From Pseudoalteromonas sp. Z1A8 (GTDB lineage: Bacteria > Pseudomonadota > Gammaproteobacteria > Enterobacterales > Alteromonadaceae), in contig NZ_WTLB01000006.1 in the NCBI RefSeq assembly GCF_011378855.1, forward strand, positions 53,579-117,578: 64,000 bases of DNA, read 5' to 3'. The notes below the pieces were generated by a model. It did no database searches, was not told the origin of the DNA, and was given only the letters and a program-made list of their open reading frames with translations. This document shows positions 26,847 through 35,863 of this stretch, piece after piece; the stretch's first letter is position 1; each line of letters opens with the position of its first letter. Position numbers and translations under genes: made by a program.

Positions 26847-27006
26847 ATACCAATCTGCTTATATATGGGGTCTATTTAACGTTAAGAAAATTACGCTAGA
26901 ACTAGGCAAAAATTCTTGTATCTAGTTGTTCTAAATAAAAAATTTTAACGACGTTATAGTGAAATTTAATTCGTTAAATTGATCAAAGATTTATGCAGGT
27001 TGGTAT
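26847..27006. repeat. Dispersed inverted-repeat (MITE-like) element, copy 2
   Basis: About 160 bp bounded by ATACCAATCTGC and GCAGGTTGGTAT (11 of 12 bases complementary). Internal blocks TAGTTGTTCTA and TTTTAACG match the copy at 8938-9099 in the same order. It is non-coding and lies between blaI's upstream region and the 3' end of rluF. Confidence 0.8.
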
Positions 27007-27020
27007 TAAGTGACTTGGTA

Positions 27021-27713
27021 TTAGATTTTTGAAATATCGGCTTTATTAATTTGTATATATTGGTTTTCAGGTAGGTTTAGCTTTGAAAGGGTGAGATCGC
27101 TAAATTGCACTCTAAATAAATCAATTACTTTGTATCCGCAGTAATGCGTCATTTTACGAATTTGCCTGTTTAGCCCTTGTTTTAAAACAATACTGAACTG
27201 ATTACTGGCTATTTTAGTTACTTCACAAGGCAGGGTTATGTGTTTATCAACGGGTACGCCTGCAGCCATTTTTTTACAAAAATCATCGTCTAAAGGCTTA
27301 TTTACGGTGACTAAATAATGTTTAGGCTGGTGGAAGTCAGGATGTATTAGTTGATTACAAAAATCCCCATCGTTGGTCAAAATAAGTAAACCACGAGAGT
27401 CTTTATCTAATCGACCAATAGGGTAAACACGGGTGAGTGTAGGCAAATGGTGAATAAGGCTGGCTGAGTCATCAATATTTAATTTGCAGTCAATACCAAC
27501 TGGTTTGTGATACGCAAAATAAACTAAATCGGCTACGCCTTCAATTTTTTCCCCGTTAACAATTACAGTGTCTTGCTCGTCAACGTGATCAATATGATTT
27601 GCTGGGCGATTATTTACAGTCACAACACCTTCATCAATTAAACGCGATGCCTGTTTACGAGAACAAATACCTGCATGGGCAATATATTTAGCGAGTCGGA
27701 TTTTTGTGCTCAT
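27021..27713 (-). CDS. rluF: 23S rRNA pseudouridine synthase, RluF-like
   Basis: A 230-residue RNA-modifying enzyme of the RsuA/RluB/E/F family. An N-terminal S4 RNA-binding domain (about 4-60) with GICSRKQASRLIDEG is followed by the catalytic domain with the Asp in IGRLDKDSRGLLILTNDGD and the family motif GLNRQIRKM. GLNRQIRKM and the S4 domain favour RluF, which modifies U2604 in E. coli 23S rRNA; RluE and RsuA remain possible. It is a single gene, head-to-head with the DUF6482 gene. Confidence 0.75.
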   Translation of the reverse strand: MSTKIRLAKYIAHAGICSRKQASRLIDEGVVTVNNRPANHIDHVDEQDTVIVNGEKIEGVADLVYFAYHKPVGIDCKLNIDDSASLIHHLPTLTRVYPIGRLDKDSRGLLILTNDGDFCNQLIHPDFHQPKHYLVTVNKPLDDDFCKKMAAGVPVDKHITLPCEVTKIASNQFSIVLKQGLNRQIRKMTHYCGYKVIDLFRVQFSDLTLSKLNLPENQYIQINKADISKI

Positions 27714-27803
27714 AACGTGTGACGCCAGCGGCTAATAAAGATTTGATCGCGATTATAGCAAAGCTGCGTATCGATACTGTTAAATTTAATTAAGGCAAAA
27801 ATT

Positions 27804-28109
27804 ATGGGTATTAAATTTTCACAGTTAAAAAAGCATGAGCCGCTACAAAAAGTCATTGTACACTCGTTAGATATGGCGCTTTATCAAGTATCGGTAATGA
27901 TCAATAACGTTGAATATTATGTGACAGAAGACAGCGGTGAATTTTTAAGAGCACTAAGCCCACTGCATGTTCAAAAGCGTTTTGATAAAATAGCGTATGC
28001 GGGAATGGTACTGCGCCAAACAAGCGCTTACGACGAAATGTGCGGACAGCCCGAAAAAACCGGCAGTAATATGCTCGAAGTACCTTACGGTAAAAACAAC
28101 CTGTATTGA
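27804..28109 (+). CDS. DUF6482 family small protein
   Basis: A 101-residue cytoplasmic protein without signal or membrane segment. It resembles a conserved family in Alteromonadales and Pseudomonadales: a short helical N-terminus, a beta stretch MALYQVSVMINNVEYYV, and a C-terminal polar tail. The function is unknown. It is 41 nt upstream of a GNAT gene on the same strand and may be co-transcribed with it. Confidence 0.7.
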   Translation: MGIKFSQLKKHEPLQKVIVHSLDMALYQVSVMINNVEYYVTEDSGEFLRALSPLHVQKRFDKIAYAGMVLRQTSAYDEMCGQPEKTGSNMLEVPYGKNNLY

Positions 28110-28150
28110 TAGAGCTAGTTTGCTAGTATCTGCTCCTTTAAGGGCGGAAC

Positions 28151-28558
28151 ATGTATCAATTAAAAGCAGATAATACCGACGTGTTAAGCTCAGCGCTTCG
28201 CACAAAAATGGTTGAATTTAATGCCCAGCATTTTGATGCGCAAAGAGTGCCACTAGGCTATAAATTTGTTGATGAGCAAGGTGAGCTTGTTGCAGGTATT
28301 AGTGGGTGTGTATTTGGAAATTGGCTGATGATTAGTTGGCTTTGGTGTAGCGATGTAGCGCGAGGTAATGGGCTTGCAGATAAGTTGCTAACGGCACTTG
28401 AACACTCAGCTGTTGAACTAGGTGCAACGACCGCTCAGCTTGATACTCTTGATTTTCAGGCGAAGCCTTTTTACGAAAAGCGCGGTTATAGTGTTAAGTA
28501 TCAACTTAATAATTACCCACGCTCAGGTACGCGTTATTTTATGGAAAAGCCACTTTAA
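28151..28558 (+). CDS. GNAT family N-acetyltransferase
   Basis: A 135-residue single-domain acetyltransferase. Landmarks of the acetyl-CoA site are ISWLWCSDVARGNGLADKLL (key part RGNGLADKLL) and, later, FYEKRGY, the usual C-terminal beta-bulge segment. The substrate is unknown. It lies just after the DUF6482 gene and is convergent with the HopJ-type gene, only 11 nt away. Confidence 0.82.
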   Translation: MYQLKADNTDVLSSALRTKMVEFNAQHFDAQRVPLGYKFVDEQGELVAGISGCVFGNWLMISWLWCSDVARGNGLADKLLTALEHSAVELGATTAQLDTLDFQAKPFYEKRGYSVKYQLNNYPRSGTRYFMEKPL

Positions 28559-28569
28559 TTTTTTGCTGA

Positions 28570-28926
28570 CTATTTTGCTTTTAGCGGCTCGCCTTCAAAG
28601 GTAATACCTAAGAATGGCGTTGCCTCTGGCGCTAACATAAAGGTGCGAATGTTCATGTGATCATTCCCTTTAGGGTTTTGCAGCACGTCTTCTCGGTAAA
28701 ACTTACCAAAGCAATCTAACGTATTTTGTTTACTTAAATCGTTTAATTTAGCAAACGCAAAAATTTTACACGAACCGTTGTTCTCACTTGCAGAGCTAAG
28801 TAATCCGTGGTTATTAAAGCCGCATGCAGTAAATGTATAGTTTGCCTCTATAACGGCAATAGTATCGGTAAATTGAACGCTTTTCGGGTTTTCAGCAAGG
28901 CTTGCTAAGTACTCATTTAAAGTCAT
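28570..28926 (-). CDS. HopJ-type family protein
   Basis: A 118-residue protein of the family named after the Pseudomonas HopJ effector. Segments VQFTDTIAVIEANYTFTACGF, ENNGSCKIFAFAKLN, TLDCFGKFYREDVLQNP and NIRTFM fit that family (key parts FTDTIAVIE, SCKIFAFA, CFGKFYR). Despite the name it is widespread in free-living marine bacteria without type III secretion, and none is seen here, so an effector role is not supported. It starts 41 nt after the stop of the unrelated retropepsin gene's upstream region; function unknown. Confidence 0.75.
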   Translation of the reverse strand: MTLNEYLASLAENPKSVQFTDTIAVIEANYTFTACGFNNHGLLSSASENNGSCKIFAFAKLNDLSKQNTLDCFGKFYREDVLQNPKGNDHMNIRTFMLAPEATPFLGITFEGEPLKAK

Positions 28927-28966
28927 TTTTTGTCCTTATATTTGAAGTTAATCCAATTAATAAATT

Positions 28967-30070
28967 TTATTTAGCGCTCAACTCTAGCTCATCTGTTTGC
29001 TGATTTATATTGAATTTAAATCGCGATAAAAAGTTCATTCCTAGTAAACCTTGTCCGCTTGTACCTTCGATACTCAGTACCTCAAAACCATAAATAATTT
29101 GCGAACCTACTTTAAACGATTCAATTTGATAACGCTTTACAACAATTTGACCGTTAGCTGTATTAACTGTTACATCCCCTAAATACAAAGGCTGTGGAGA
29201 AATTTGTTTAATAATATTACTAGGTAGTGAGGTGATGCTTGCGCCTGTATCAATCATTAGTTCGGTCGATAGATTACTATTTATTTCAGTGCTTATTAAG
29301 TAGTGTGCGCCGCGAGGCGTTAGGGAAACAAAGTCGTCTTGCGATTGCGCTTTATTGATCATAGTTTGCAGCGTTTGCACTTGGCTTTTTAGGCTGTGCT
29401 GGCTTGGCATTCTATCAAGCGTTGCTTGTGCGCTAATTAAATCACTTTGCTGGTAGTAAGCATACGCAAGCGAATATAAAAACTGTGCGTTATCGCTTTC
29501 GTAATCAAGCCAAATCTGTGTTTGCTCAATAATAGCTTGCCAATTTTGTTGCTCAGTTAATGTGTGTAATTCGTTTTGGGTGAGCGTATTTAAGCGTGTG
29601 TTTTCTTTGTTTTGAGGATCAGCAGGCAGTAATGAATTCAGCTCAAATAAAGCAATAATGGCGTTTTGTGTTTGCTCGCTATTTATTAAATATTCAACCT
29701 GCAAGTTAAGTATTTCTACGTTGTAAGGGCTGTTATTTAATAGCGCATTGATAAATGATTCGCTGAGTAATAAATCGCTATTTAACCATGCTTTAAGCTG
29801 TATCAGCCACGATGAATAAAGGTTTTTTGCACTTTCTGGATTGCTGTTTTTGAGTTGTTGATAGCTACTAAGTGCAGCTTCAAACTGGTGTTTTTTAAAT
29901 TGCTGCTTTGCCGTATTTAGCAACGTATTTTGTTGTTTAGGCGATATGCTTTGCTGGGCACTTTGCGTTTTTTGTGGTGTAGTTAACGCAGGCTGCGGCC
30001 ATAATAAATAAGCGTTTAGGCTAAGTGAGCCAATTAATAGCAAGGTGATTAGCTTGGCATAGTGGCTCAT
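28967..30070 (-). CDS. TPR protein with C-terminal retropepsin-like aspartic protease domain
   Basis: A 367-residue membrane-anchored protein. An N-terminal helix (about 8-25), a Gln-rich linker, tetratricopeptide-type helical repeats (about 50-230), then a retropepsin-like domain (about 250-365) with the catalytic signature LMIDTGASITSLP and the closing GLLGMNFLSRF. One catalytic Asp per chain means it must dimerise, as in other clan AA proteases of bacteria. The target is unknown. It lies 28 nt downstream of yigB and may be the last gene of that transcript. Confidence 0.85.
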   Translation of the reverse strand: MSHYAKLITLLLIGSLSLNAYLLWPQPALTTPQKTQSAQQSISPKQQNTLLNTAKQQFKKHQFEAALSSYQQLKNSNPESAKNLYSSWLIQLKAWLNSDLLLSESFINALLNNSPYNVEILNLQVEYLINSEQTQNAIIALFELNSLLPADPQNKENTRLNTLTQNELHTLTEQQNWQAIIEQTQIWLDYESDNAQFLYSLAYAYYQQSDLISAQATLDRMPSQHSLKSQVQTLQTMINKAQSQDDFVSLTPRGAHYLISTEINSNLSTELMIDTGASITSLPSNIIKQISPQPLYLGDVTVNTANGQIVVKRYQIESFKVGSQIIYGFEVLSIEGTSGQGLLGMNFLSRFKFNINQQTDELELSAK

Positions 30071-30098
30071 AGTGACCTCTTACTTTTAAACGAGTAGG

Positions 30099-30806
30099 TT
30101 ATTTAATAAAGTGCGTTAAGGCGTGAATGTTAGCAATTTCAATATCAGCCAGCCCTTTATAGGCATAGTTAGCACCTTGATCGTTTAACCATACCGATTG
30201 GCAGCCGGCATTATTTGCGCCTTGTACGTCGGTATCTAGGCTATCGCCAATATGTAAAATATCGCTTTTAGCCACGTTTAAATGTGCGGCTGCTTTATCA
30301 AATAAAGTGGTGTGGGGTTTTGCTTTGCCGTGCATACCTGCTTGCAGTACGAGTTCAAATTTATTGTGTAAATTAAAGCGTTCAATTTCAACGTTACCGT
30401 TAGTAATTGCAACAAGCGTAAAATGTTTGGCTAGGTTATCTAGTAAGTTAAGCACGTCATCGCTTACCACTATGTTGCTGCGCGCATCGGCAAAGGCGTT
30501 ATAGGCGGCATTTGCATGGTGCTCTACTTCATCTGCAGTAAAGCCAAGTTTAGAAAGCGCTAAACGTAGGGTGTGTTTGCGCCACTTAGTTACGTCATCT
30601 GCAAGGTCTGGGTTTTGTATTACGGCCAGTTCGCGGCACAGTTGCCAGTATTGTGGACCTTGCTCTTGATAGCCTGGTAGCGCGTTTAAATAATTTTGTT
30701 GGGCTTTAACGGCTGCTTTTATAATAGGGTGATTGCTGTATAGCGTATCGTCTAAATCAAAGCTCATAACAGAAAATGGTTTTATAGCACGATTAAATCG
30801 AATCAT
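30099..30806 (-). CDS. yigB: HAD phosphatase YigB
   Basis: A 235-residue HAD-superfamily hydrolase. Motif I is SFDLDDTLY, motif II is AITNGN, the lysine lies in GKAKPH and motif III is LHIGDSLDTDVQGA. E. coli YigB (238 residues) can dephosphorylate the riboflavin intermediate 5-amino-6-(5-phosphoribitylamino)uracil. It sits 8 nt behind xerC, as in E. coli, supporting the assignment. Confidence 0.9.
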   Translation of the reverse strand: MIRFNRAIKPFSVMSFDLDDTLYSNHPIIKAAVKAQQNYLNALPGYQEQGPQYWQLCRELAVIQNPDLADDVTKWRKHTLRLALSKLGFTADEVEHHANAAYNAFADARSNIVVSDDVLNLLDNLAKHFTLVAITNGNVEIERFNLHNKFELVLQAGMHGKAKPHTTLFDKAAAHLNVAKSDILHIGDSLDTDVQGANNAGCQSVWLNDQGANYAYKGLADIEIANIHALTHFIK

Positions 30807-30814
30807 ATTCTATC

Positions 30815-31759
30815 CTAATCAGTTCGTTTTTTTGCGCGAGGGTGTGTGTTGTCGTACACCTTGGCTAAATGCTGAAAATCTAAATGCGTATACACTTGTG
30901 TCGCCGACAAACTGCTGTGCCCTAGTAATTCTTGCACGGCGCGTAAATCACCAGACGATTCTAAAATATGTGACGCAAACGAGTGGCGCAACTTATGCGG
31001 GTGAACCTGCGAGCTAATGCCTTGCTTTATTCCCCACTCTTGCATACGCAGGCGCACTTGGCGAATCGAAATACGATTTTTTTGGCTACTTAAAAATACA
31101 GCTATTTCATCGGGCTTTGCAAACTGAGGGCGTATTGTGAGCCATTTTTTTAATGCGTCTAACGCTTTTTTACCCACCGGAATTAACCGTTCTTTATTGC
31201 CTTTACCACGCACTAAAATTTCGCCATTAGCGGCACTAATATCTTGCATGTTAGCGCCAACTAATTCGCTTATACGCAGCCCTGATGAATACATAAGCTC
31301 CATCATTGCCTTATCTCTAATTGCGAGAGGCTCGTCGTCGGGTATTTCGAGTAAGCGCGCCATTTGATCTACGTCGAGATTTTTAGGTAGGGGCTTTGCA
31401 AACTTAGGACCTTTTATACCCACCGCCGGATTATGGTAATGCGATTGCTCGGCAATATTTTTTGCTTTTAAAAACTTATATAAGCTGCGAATACAACTGA
31501 GCTTTAAGCTAATTGTACGGCCACTTAATTGTTTTGATCGCAGTGCCATGCTGTAGCGGCGAATATGCTCGCCTTGTACGCCAAACCAGTCATCACATAG
31601 TTTGCTAAAATAAAGGGCTGCAAAGCCAAGTTGGCTTACGTATTGGTTTACGGTGTGCGCTGAATATTGTTTTTCAAACTTTAAATAATCGCTAAATAGC
31701 GTTATAGGTGTACGCCAATTGTCGCTTAACTGGGTAGTATTAGGCGCATCGTCACTCAT
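30815..31759 (-). CDS. xerC: Tyrosine recombinase XerC
   Basis: A 314-residue site-specific recombinase that with XerD resolves chromosome dimers at dif. The N-terminal SAM-like core-binding domain (about 15-105) is followed by the catalytic domain with the set Arg (SGLRISELVG), Lys, His-x-x-Arg (HPHKLRHSFAS), His (LGHSSLS) and Tyr (TQVYTHLD). The start overlaps the stop of the DUF484 gene (ATGA). The dapF-DUF484-xerC-yigB order is the E. coli order and identifies it as XerC rather than a phage integrase. Confidence 0.94.
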   Translation of the reverse strand: MSDDAPNTTQLSDNWRTPITLFSDYLKFEKQYSAHTVNQYVSQLGFAALYFSKLCDDWFGVQGEHIRRYSMALRSKQLSGRTISLKLSCIRSLYKFLKAKNIAEQSHYHNPAVGIKGPKFAKPLPKNLDVDQMARLLEIPDDEPLAIRDKAMMELMYSSGLRISELVGANMQDISAANGEILVRGKGNKERLIPVGKKALDALKKWLTIRPQFAKPDEIAVFLSSQKNRISIRQVRLRMQEWGIKQGISSQVHPHKLRHSFASHILESSGDLRAVQELLGHSSLSATQVYTHLDFQHLAKVYDNTHPRAKKRTD

Positions 31760-32367
31760 GCTAGTTTTTGCAACCGCAGGTGTAATGCGTTTATAAAGTC
31801 GAGTACAAACAGGTTATCTTGAGCGGGCTCAAAATGGTTTACGTTACTGCTACCAAACGCCAAAATAGCGATAGGGTGTGTAGTGTCGCCAATTAAATAA
31901 ATGGCGACAGATTGTGTATCTTCACTAAATAATTGTTCGCGTTCTTGCTGATTAATACGCCCTAAATAATGCCCAGAATGGGTAAGGCGATGTGCAATAA
32001 GTTCGTCGTATTCGGGATTATATTTTACTAATTTGCAGTCGTTAACATCTTCACTTGAGCAAATTATATTGCGCAGGTTATTTGCTAGCGTATCAAAGTC
32101 GTCATGATTCCAAAGCTGGCGATGGCACTGGCTAAACAAACGATATACAAGCTCGTTTTGCGTTGCATGCTTGCTCATCGCGTCTATTTGGCTTTTTAAA
32201 AGCGTGTTGTGCTCGCGTAATTGGCGTTGCTGAATATGTACCAGCGACGTTGCACCTTGAGCTTGTTGGTGCAGCTCAAGTTGTGCGAGTAGCTCCGGGT
32301 GTTGAACCAAAAAATCAGGATGTTGATGTAAGTAATCAATAACCTGTTCTTTACTTAGCTCGCTCAT
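31756..32367 (-). CDS. yigA: DUF484 family protein (YigA)
   Basis: A 203-residue GAF-like protein. It begins [20 protein letters not shown], which is the standard start of DUF484; a predicted coiled stretch follows and then a GAF-type domain ending in [10 protein letters not shown]. The start 32367 overlaps the dapF stop by ATGA; a longer in-frame extension to 32439 runs antisense-free inside dapF and is not real. The function is unknown, but its fixed place between dapF and xerC is conserved in gammaproteobacteria. Confidence 0.85.
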   Translation of the reverse strand: MSELSKEQVIDYLHQHPDFLVQHPELLAQLELHQQAQGATSLVHIQQRQLREHNTLLKSQIDAMSKHATQNELVYRLFSQCHRQLWNHDDFDTLANNLRNIICSSEDVNDCKLVKYNPEYDELIAHRLTHSGHYLGRINQQEREQLFSEDTQSVAIYLIGDTTHPIAILAFGSSNVNHFEPAQDNLFVLDFINALHLRLQKLA

Positions 32368-33194
32368 AGCGCTACTTGCCCGTCGAACACATGCTCTGCG
32401 GGGCCTGTCATGCGTACAGGGTGACCTTCGCCACTCCAACGTACTTGCAAGCTACCGCCTGGTAAATCTACTTGAACGGTTGTTGATAACTTATTTTGCA
32501 TATGACCAATAACCATTGCTGCACATGCGCCTGTGCCACAGGCTAGGGTTTCGTTAACGCCTCGCTCCCATACCCTTAATTTAATGTGTTCTTGCGATAC
32601 AACCTGCATAAAACCAATATTCGCTTTTTGCGGAAAGCGTTCGTGGTTTTCAAGTAATGGCCCCAATATATCAACTTGCGCGGTGGTTACGTCGTCAACT
32701 TCTAGTACGCAATGCGGGTTACCCATAGATACCGCGCCACTAAATACAGTGTGTTCTTCGGTTCTAATAATATAAGTAAGCTCACGCTTGCTCGCTTTTA
32801 AAGGGATTTTACTTGGCTCAAAATTTGGATGACCCATGTTAACCGTTACTTGACCGTCTTTTTCTATGTAGAGCGTTAAGTTGCCCGACTTGGTCGACAC
32901 AGTAATTTTATGCTTGTTAGTAAGGCCCTTCATACGTACAAAGCGGGCAAAACAGCGTGCGCCGTTACCGCATTGTTCTACTTCGGTACCATCGGCATTA
33001 AATATTCGATAATGAAAGTCGAGATCAGGAGAGTATGGCGCTTCAACCATTAGCAATTGGTCAAAGCCAATGCCAAAATGGCGATCTGCCAGTTTTTTGA
33101 TTTGATCTCGCGACAAAAAAACATTTTGTGTAATGTTATCAATCACAACAAAGTCGTTGCCTAAGCCGTGCATTTTGGAAAAATTAACTAACAT
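32364..33194 (-). CDS. dapF: Diaminopimelate epimerase
   Basis: A 276-residue enzyme (E. coli 274) that converts LL- to meso-diaminopimelate for lysine and peptidoglycan. Both catalytic cysteines are present: Cys75 in EQCGNGARC and Cys219 in LACGTGAC. The start [15 protein letters not shown] is standard. It lies between lysA and DUF484 in one minus-strand run, 64 nt behind lysA with a hairpin in the gap. Confidence 0.96.
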   Translation of the reverse strand: MLVNFSKMHGLGNDFVVIDNITQNVFLSRDQIKKLADRHFGIGFDQLLMVEAPYSPDLDFHYRIFNADGTEVEQCGNGARCFARFVRMKGLTNKHKITVSTKSGNLTLYIEKDGQVTVNMGHPNFEPSKIPLKASKRELTYIIRTEEHTVFSGAVSMGNPHCVLEVDDVTTAQVDILGPLLENHERFPQKANIGFMQVVSQEHIKLRVWERGVNETLACGTGACAAMVIGHMQNKLSTTVQVDLPGGSLQVRWSGEGHPVRMTGPAEHVFDGQVAL

Positions 33195-33213
33195 AGCGCT
33201 CTAATTCGGTTTT

Positions 33214-33239
33214 GCTCTGTGCTAATCATGCCACAGAGC
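33214..33239 (-). other. Intercistronic hairpin between lysA and dapF
   Basis: GCTCTGTG pairs perfectly with CACAGAGC over a 10-nt loop. There is no T tract on the minus strand (AAAAC follows), so it looks like an RNA-stability or processing hairpin rather than a terminator. Confidence 0.5.
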
Positions 33240-33258
33240 AGCTAGTAGACAAAAACGT

Positions 33259-34512
33259 TTATGGTAAAACTTTCTCACCTTGATAAAGGCTTTCAATAGT
33301 TTCGCGTTCACGAATAAGATGGTGCTGCTGACCATCTACCATTATTTCTGCAACACGCGGGCGCGAGTTGTAGTTTGAACTCATGGTAAAGCCATATGCA
33401 CCAGCACTTCGCTGTGCGAGTAAGTCGCCTTGTTTAAGCGCTAGTTCACGATCTTTTCCTAAAAAGTCGCCGGTTTCGCACACCGGACCCACAATATCAA
33501 AGTTGTGAGTCGGTGTTTCGTCGTCGCGAACTGATACCGGAATGATTTTTTGCCACGCTTGATAAAGCGCAGGGCGAAGCATGTCGTTCATACCTGCATC
33601 TACAATGGCAAAAAATTTGTCTTGGTTTTGTTTAATAAATTCAACTTGAGTAACTAAAATACCTGCGTTAGCTGCAATAGCGCGCCCTGGCTCAAAAATT
33701 AGTTCAAGGTGTTTATAGTTAGCTAAGCGCTCGGTAACTTGCGCTGCATATTCACTTGGGTGCGGTGGTTGCTCGTTGTTATATGGCACGCCTAAACCCC
33801 CACCAATATCTAAGTGAGTTAGCTCAATACCGTTGGTTTTTAGCTCATCAATAAGCGCCATGAGTTTATCAAGGGCTTCTAAAAAGGGTCTTACTTCAGT
33901 TAATTGAGAGCCAATATGGCAATCAACACCAATTATTTTTAAACCAGGTAAAGCCGCTGCTTGTTGATAAACACTCACCGCTGTTTGAATATCAATACCA
34001 AATTTATTTTCTTTTAAGCCGGTAGAAATATACGGGTGTGTTTTTGCATCTATATCGGGGTTTACACGAATAGAAATAGGCGCTTCTAAATTAAGCTCAC
34101 AAGCAACTTCTGAAATTCGCTCAAGCTCAGAAGCTGATTCAACGTTAAAGCATTTAATGCCTAACTTTAATGCGTACGCTATTTCGTCAGACGTTTTAGC
34201 CACGCCCGAAAAAACCACTTTAGAAGCATCGCCTCCTGCTTTAATTACACGTGCCAGTTCACCCTTCGACACAATATCGAAACCCGATCCTAAGCGCGCT
34301 AATATATTAAGTACGGCTATATTTGAGTTTGCTTTAACGGCGTAACACACCAAGCTTTTATGATTTTTAGTGGCGTTAGCAAACGCTAGGTAATGGCGCT
34401 CAAACGTAGCACGCGAGTATACATAACAAGGTGTGCCGTATTGCTGCGCTATGCTTGCCACACTTACGTCTTCGGCAAATAATTGGTTGTTTTTGTAGTT
34501 AAAATAATCCAT
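33259..34512 (-). CDS. lysA: Diaminopimelate decarboxylase
   Basis: A 417-residue PLP enzyme that makes lysine from meso-diaminopimelate. The PLP lysine is Lys60 in CYAVKANSN; further signatures are HIGSQ, the glycine-rich phosphate loop HLDIGGGLGVPY, FEPGRAI and the active-site GPVCETGDF from the partner subunit. It is directly adjacent to lptM (no gap) and precedes dapF, so lysine synthesis genes are grouped. Confidence 0.95.
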   Translation of the reverse strand: MDYFNYKNNQLFAEDVSVASIAQQYGTPCYVYSRATFERHYLAFANATKNHKSLVCYAVKANSNIAVLNILARLGSGFDIVSKGELARVIKAGGDASKVVFSGVAKTSDEIAYALKLGIKCFNVESASELERISEVACELNLEAPISIRVNPDIDAKTHPYISTGLKENKFGIDIQTAVSVYQQAAALPGLKIIGVDCHIGSQLTEVRPFLEALDKLMALIDELKTNGIELTHLDIGGGLGVPYNNEQPPHPSEYAAQVTERLANYKHLELIFEPGRAIAANAGILVTQVEFIKQNQDKFFAIVDAGMNDMLRPALYQAWQKIIPVSVRDDETPTHNFDIVGPVCETGDFLGKDRELALKQGDLLAQRSAGAYGFTMSSNYNSRPRVAEIMVDGQQHHLIRERETIESLYQGEKVLP

Positions 34513-34707
34513 TTATTGCTCCTGACTTTGCTGTGTTTTTGCTTGCTCAGCGGTAGTGGCTGGCTTAGCTGTATTTTGAGGTTGGTTTTGCTCTGTTTGT
34601 TGTTCTGGTAAATATAGCGGACCGCTCTGCCCACAGCCAGCTAAGGCGCTTAACAGTACAGTGCTTATTAATAGTTTTTTTAATTGTAAGGTATGCGTCG
34701 CTTTCAT
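34513..34707 (-). CDS. lptM: LPS translocon maturation lipoprotein LptM (YifL)
   Basis: A 64-residue lipoprotein. The signal ends with lipobox LAGC, followed at once by GQSGPLYLP, the conserved LptM stretch, and then a Gln/Thr/Ala-rich disordered tail. In E. coli LptM helps oxidative folding of the outer-membrane LPS translocon LptD. It leads the lysA-dapF run and is divergent from cyaY, the same arrangement as in E. coli. It is easy to miss because of its size. Confidence 0.87.
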   Translation of the reverse strand: MKATHTLQLKKLLISTVLLSALAGCGQSGPLYLPEQQTEQNQPQNTAKPATTAEQAKTQQSQEQ

Positions 34708-34864
34708 TAGATTAATATGGTTGCTGGCTTTATAATCGCAGAGTAACAGAATATCTAAAAAATGCAGCTATTCGCGGATGATTTTATTCCTGTTACACTA
34801 ACAGTACACTTTTAAAGCTAAAACGTACCCAATATTAGGCGGCTCGCCTGCAAAGGAAATAACA

Positions 34865-35188
34865 ATGACTGAACACGAATATCACCAATTAGCCGAAGCT
34901 CTTATGTTCACTATTGAAGAGCAAGTTGATGATTGCGAAGCTGATTTAGATTACGAATCGGCACAAGGTATTTTAGAAATTATTTTTCCTGATAAAAGTA
35001 AAATAGTAATCAATAAACAAGCGCCTCTTCATCAAGTATGGGTTGCGACTAAGTTTAACGGTCATCATTTTGAAATGCGCGATGGGTTATGGATTGATAA
35101 CCGTTCGGGTGCAGAATTTTGGGCGTTTATAAATGAAGCATCAACTCGCCAAGCAGGTCAAGAAGTTAAGTGGCAATCAACACTATGA
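34865..35188 (+). CDS. cyaY: Frataxin-like iron protein CyaY
   Basis: A 107-residue frataxin that binds iron and tunes iron-sulfur cluster assembly on IscS. The acidic first helix ([29 protein letters not shown], noted by its acidic ends EHEYHQ and [10 protein letters not shown]) is the iron-binding face. Then [25 protein letters not shown] and [15 protein letters not shown] match frataxin. AAAGGAAAT precedes the ATG. It is divergent from lptM and its stop overlaps the start of the esterase gene (ATGA). Confidence 0.93.
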   Translation: MTEHEYHQLAEALMFTIEEQVDDCEADLDYESAQGILEIIFPDKSKIVINKQAPLHQVWVATKFNGHHFEMRDGLWIDNRSGAEFWAFINEASTRQAGQEVKWQSTL

Positions 35189-35841
35189 GTTTAGAGTTTG
35201 TAGAATTTCCAGCTCAAAGTGAGCACAAAGCAACGGTTATTTGGTTACATGGCTTAGGTGACTCTGGGGATGGTTTTGCGCCAGTAGCTCCGCAGCTTAA
35301 TTTACCAAGTGAACTGGGTATACGGTTTGTTTTTCCGCATGCGCCAGTACAACCGGTCACCATAAATGGTGGCATGGAAATGCGCTCTTGGTACGATATT
35401 AAATCTATAGAATTAGATAAGCGTGCCGATGAACAAGGCGTAAGGGATTCGGCTGCAAAGGTAGAAGAGTTAATTAATAAAGAAATTGCTAATGGCATAC
35501 CTGCTAATAAAATTATTTTAGCTGGTTTTTCTCAAGGTGGTGTTGTGTCTCTGCATTTAGCACCGCGCTTTGAGCAAAAGCTTGGGGGTGTTATGGCGCT
35601 TTCTACTTATATGTGTGTGCCGCAAAAATTTGCTGATGAAGCAAAGCATACTGATTTAAACGTATTTATGGCGCATGGTAGTCAAGACAACGTAGTACCG
35701 CATAGTGCGGGAAGAAGTGCGTTTGAAGTATTAACAGCACATAACATGGATGTAAGCTGGCAAGAATACCCAATGGCTCATCAAGTTTGCGCAGAAGAAT
35801 TGCAAGCTATTCGCCAATGGTTAATTGCTCGTTTAAGCTAA
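35185..35841 (+). CDS. Phospholipase/carboxylesterase family alpha/beta hydrolase
   Basis: A 218-residue serine hydrolase. The oxyanion segment is [12 protein letters not shown], the nucleophile Ser lies in LAGFSQGG, the Asp in GSQDNVVP and the His in YPMAHQVC. This fits the carboxylesterase II / acyl-protein thioesterase-like family. The start is set at ATG 35185, overlapping the cyaY stop by ATGA; an in-frame ATG at 35170 lies inside cyaY. The substrate is unknown. Confidence 0.88.
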   Translation: MSLEFVEFPAQSEHKATVIWLHGLGDSGDGFAPVAPQLNLPSELGIRFVFPHAPVQPVTINGGMEMRSWYDIKSIELDKRADEQGVRDSAAKVEELINKEIANGIPANKIILAGFSQGGVVSLHLAPRFEQKLGGVMALSTYMCVPQKFADEAKHTDLNVFMAHGSQDNVVPHSAGRSAFEVLTAHNMDVSWQEYPMAHQVCAEELQAIRQWLIARLS

Positions 35842-35863
35842 TTTTGGAACCGCTGAGGTCAAT

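Noticed and set aside
28570..28926. HopJ name suggesting a type III secretion effector
   Set aside because: No secretion-system genes are present and the family is common in free-living bacteria, so I treat it only as a family name.
30815..31759. Tyrosine recombinase as a sign of an integrated element
   Set aside because: Its place between DUF484 and yigB after dapF is the standard xerC locus; no attachment-site repeats or phage genes are near.
32367..32439. Longer N-terminus for the DUF484 protein
   Set aside because: The extra residues are Arg-rich and overlap dapF in another frame; the ATGA overlap start at 32367 gives the normal family N-terminus.
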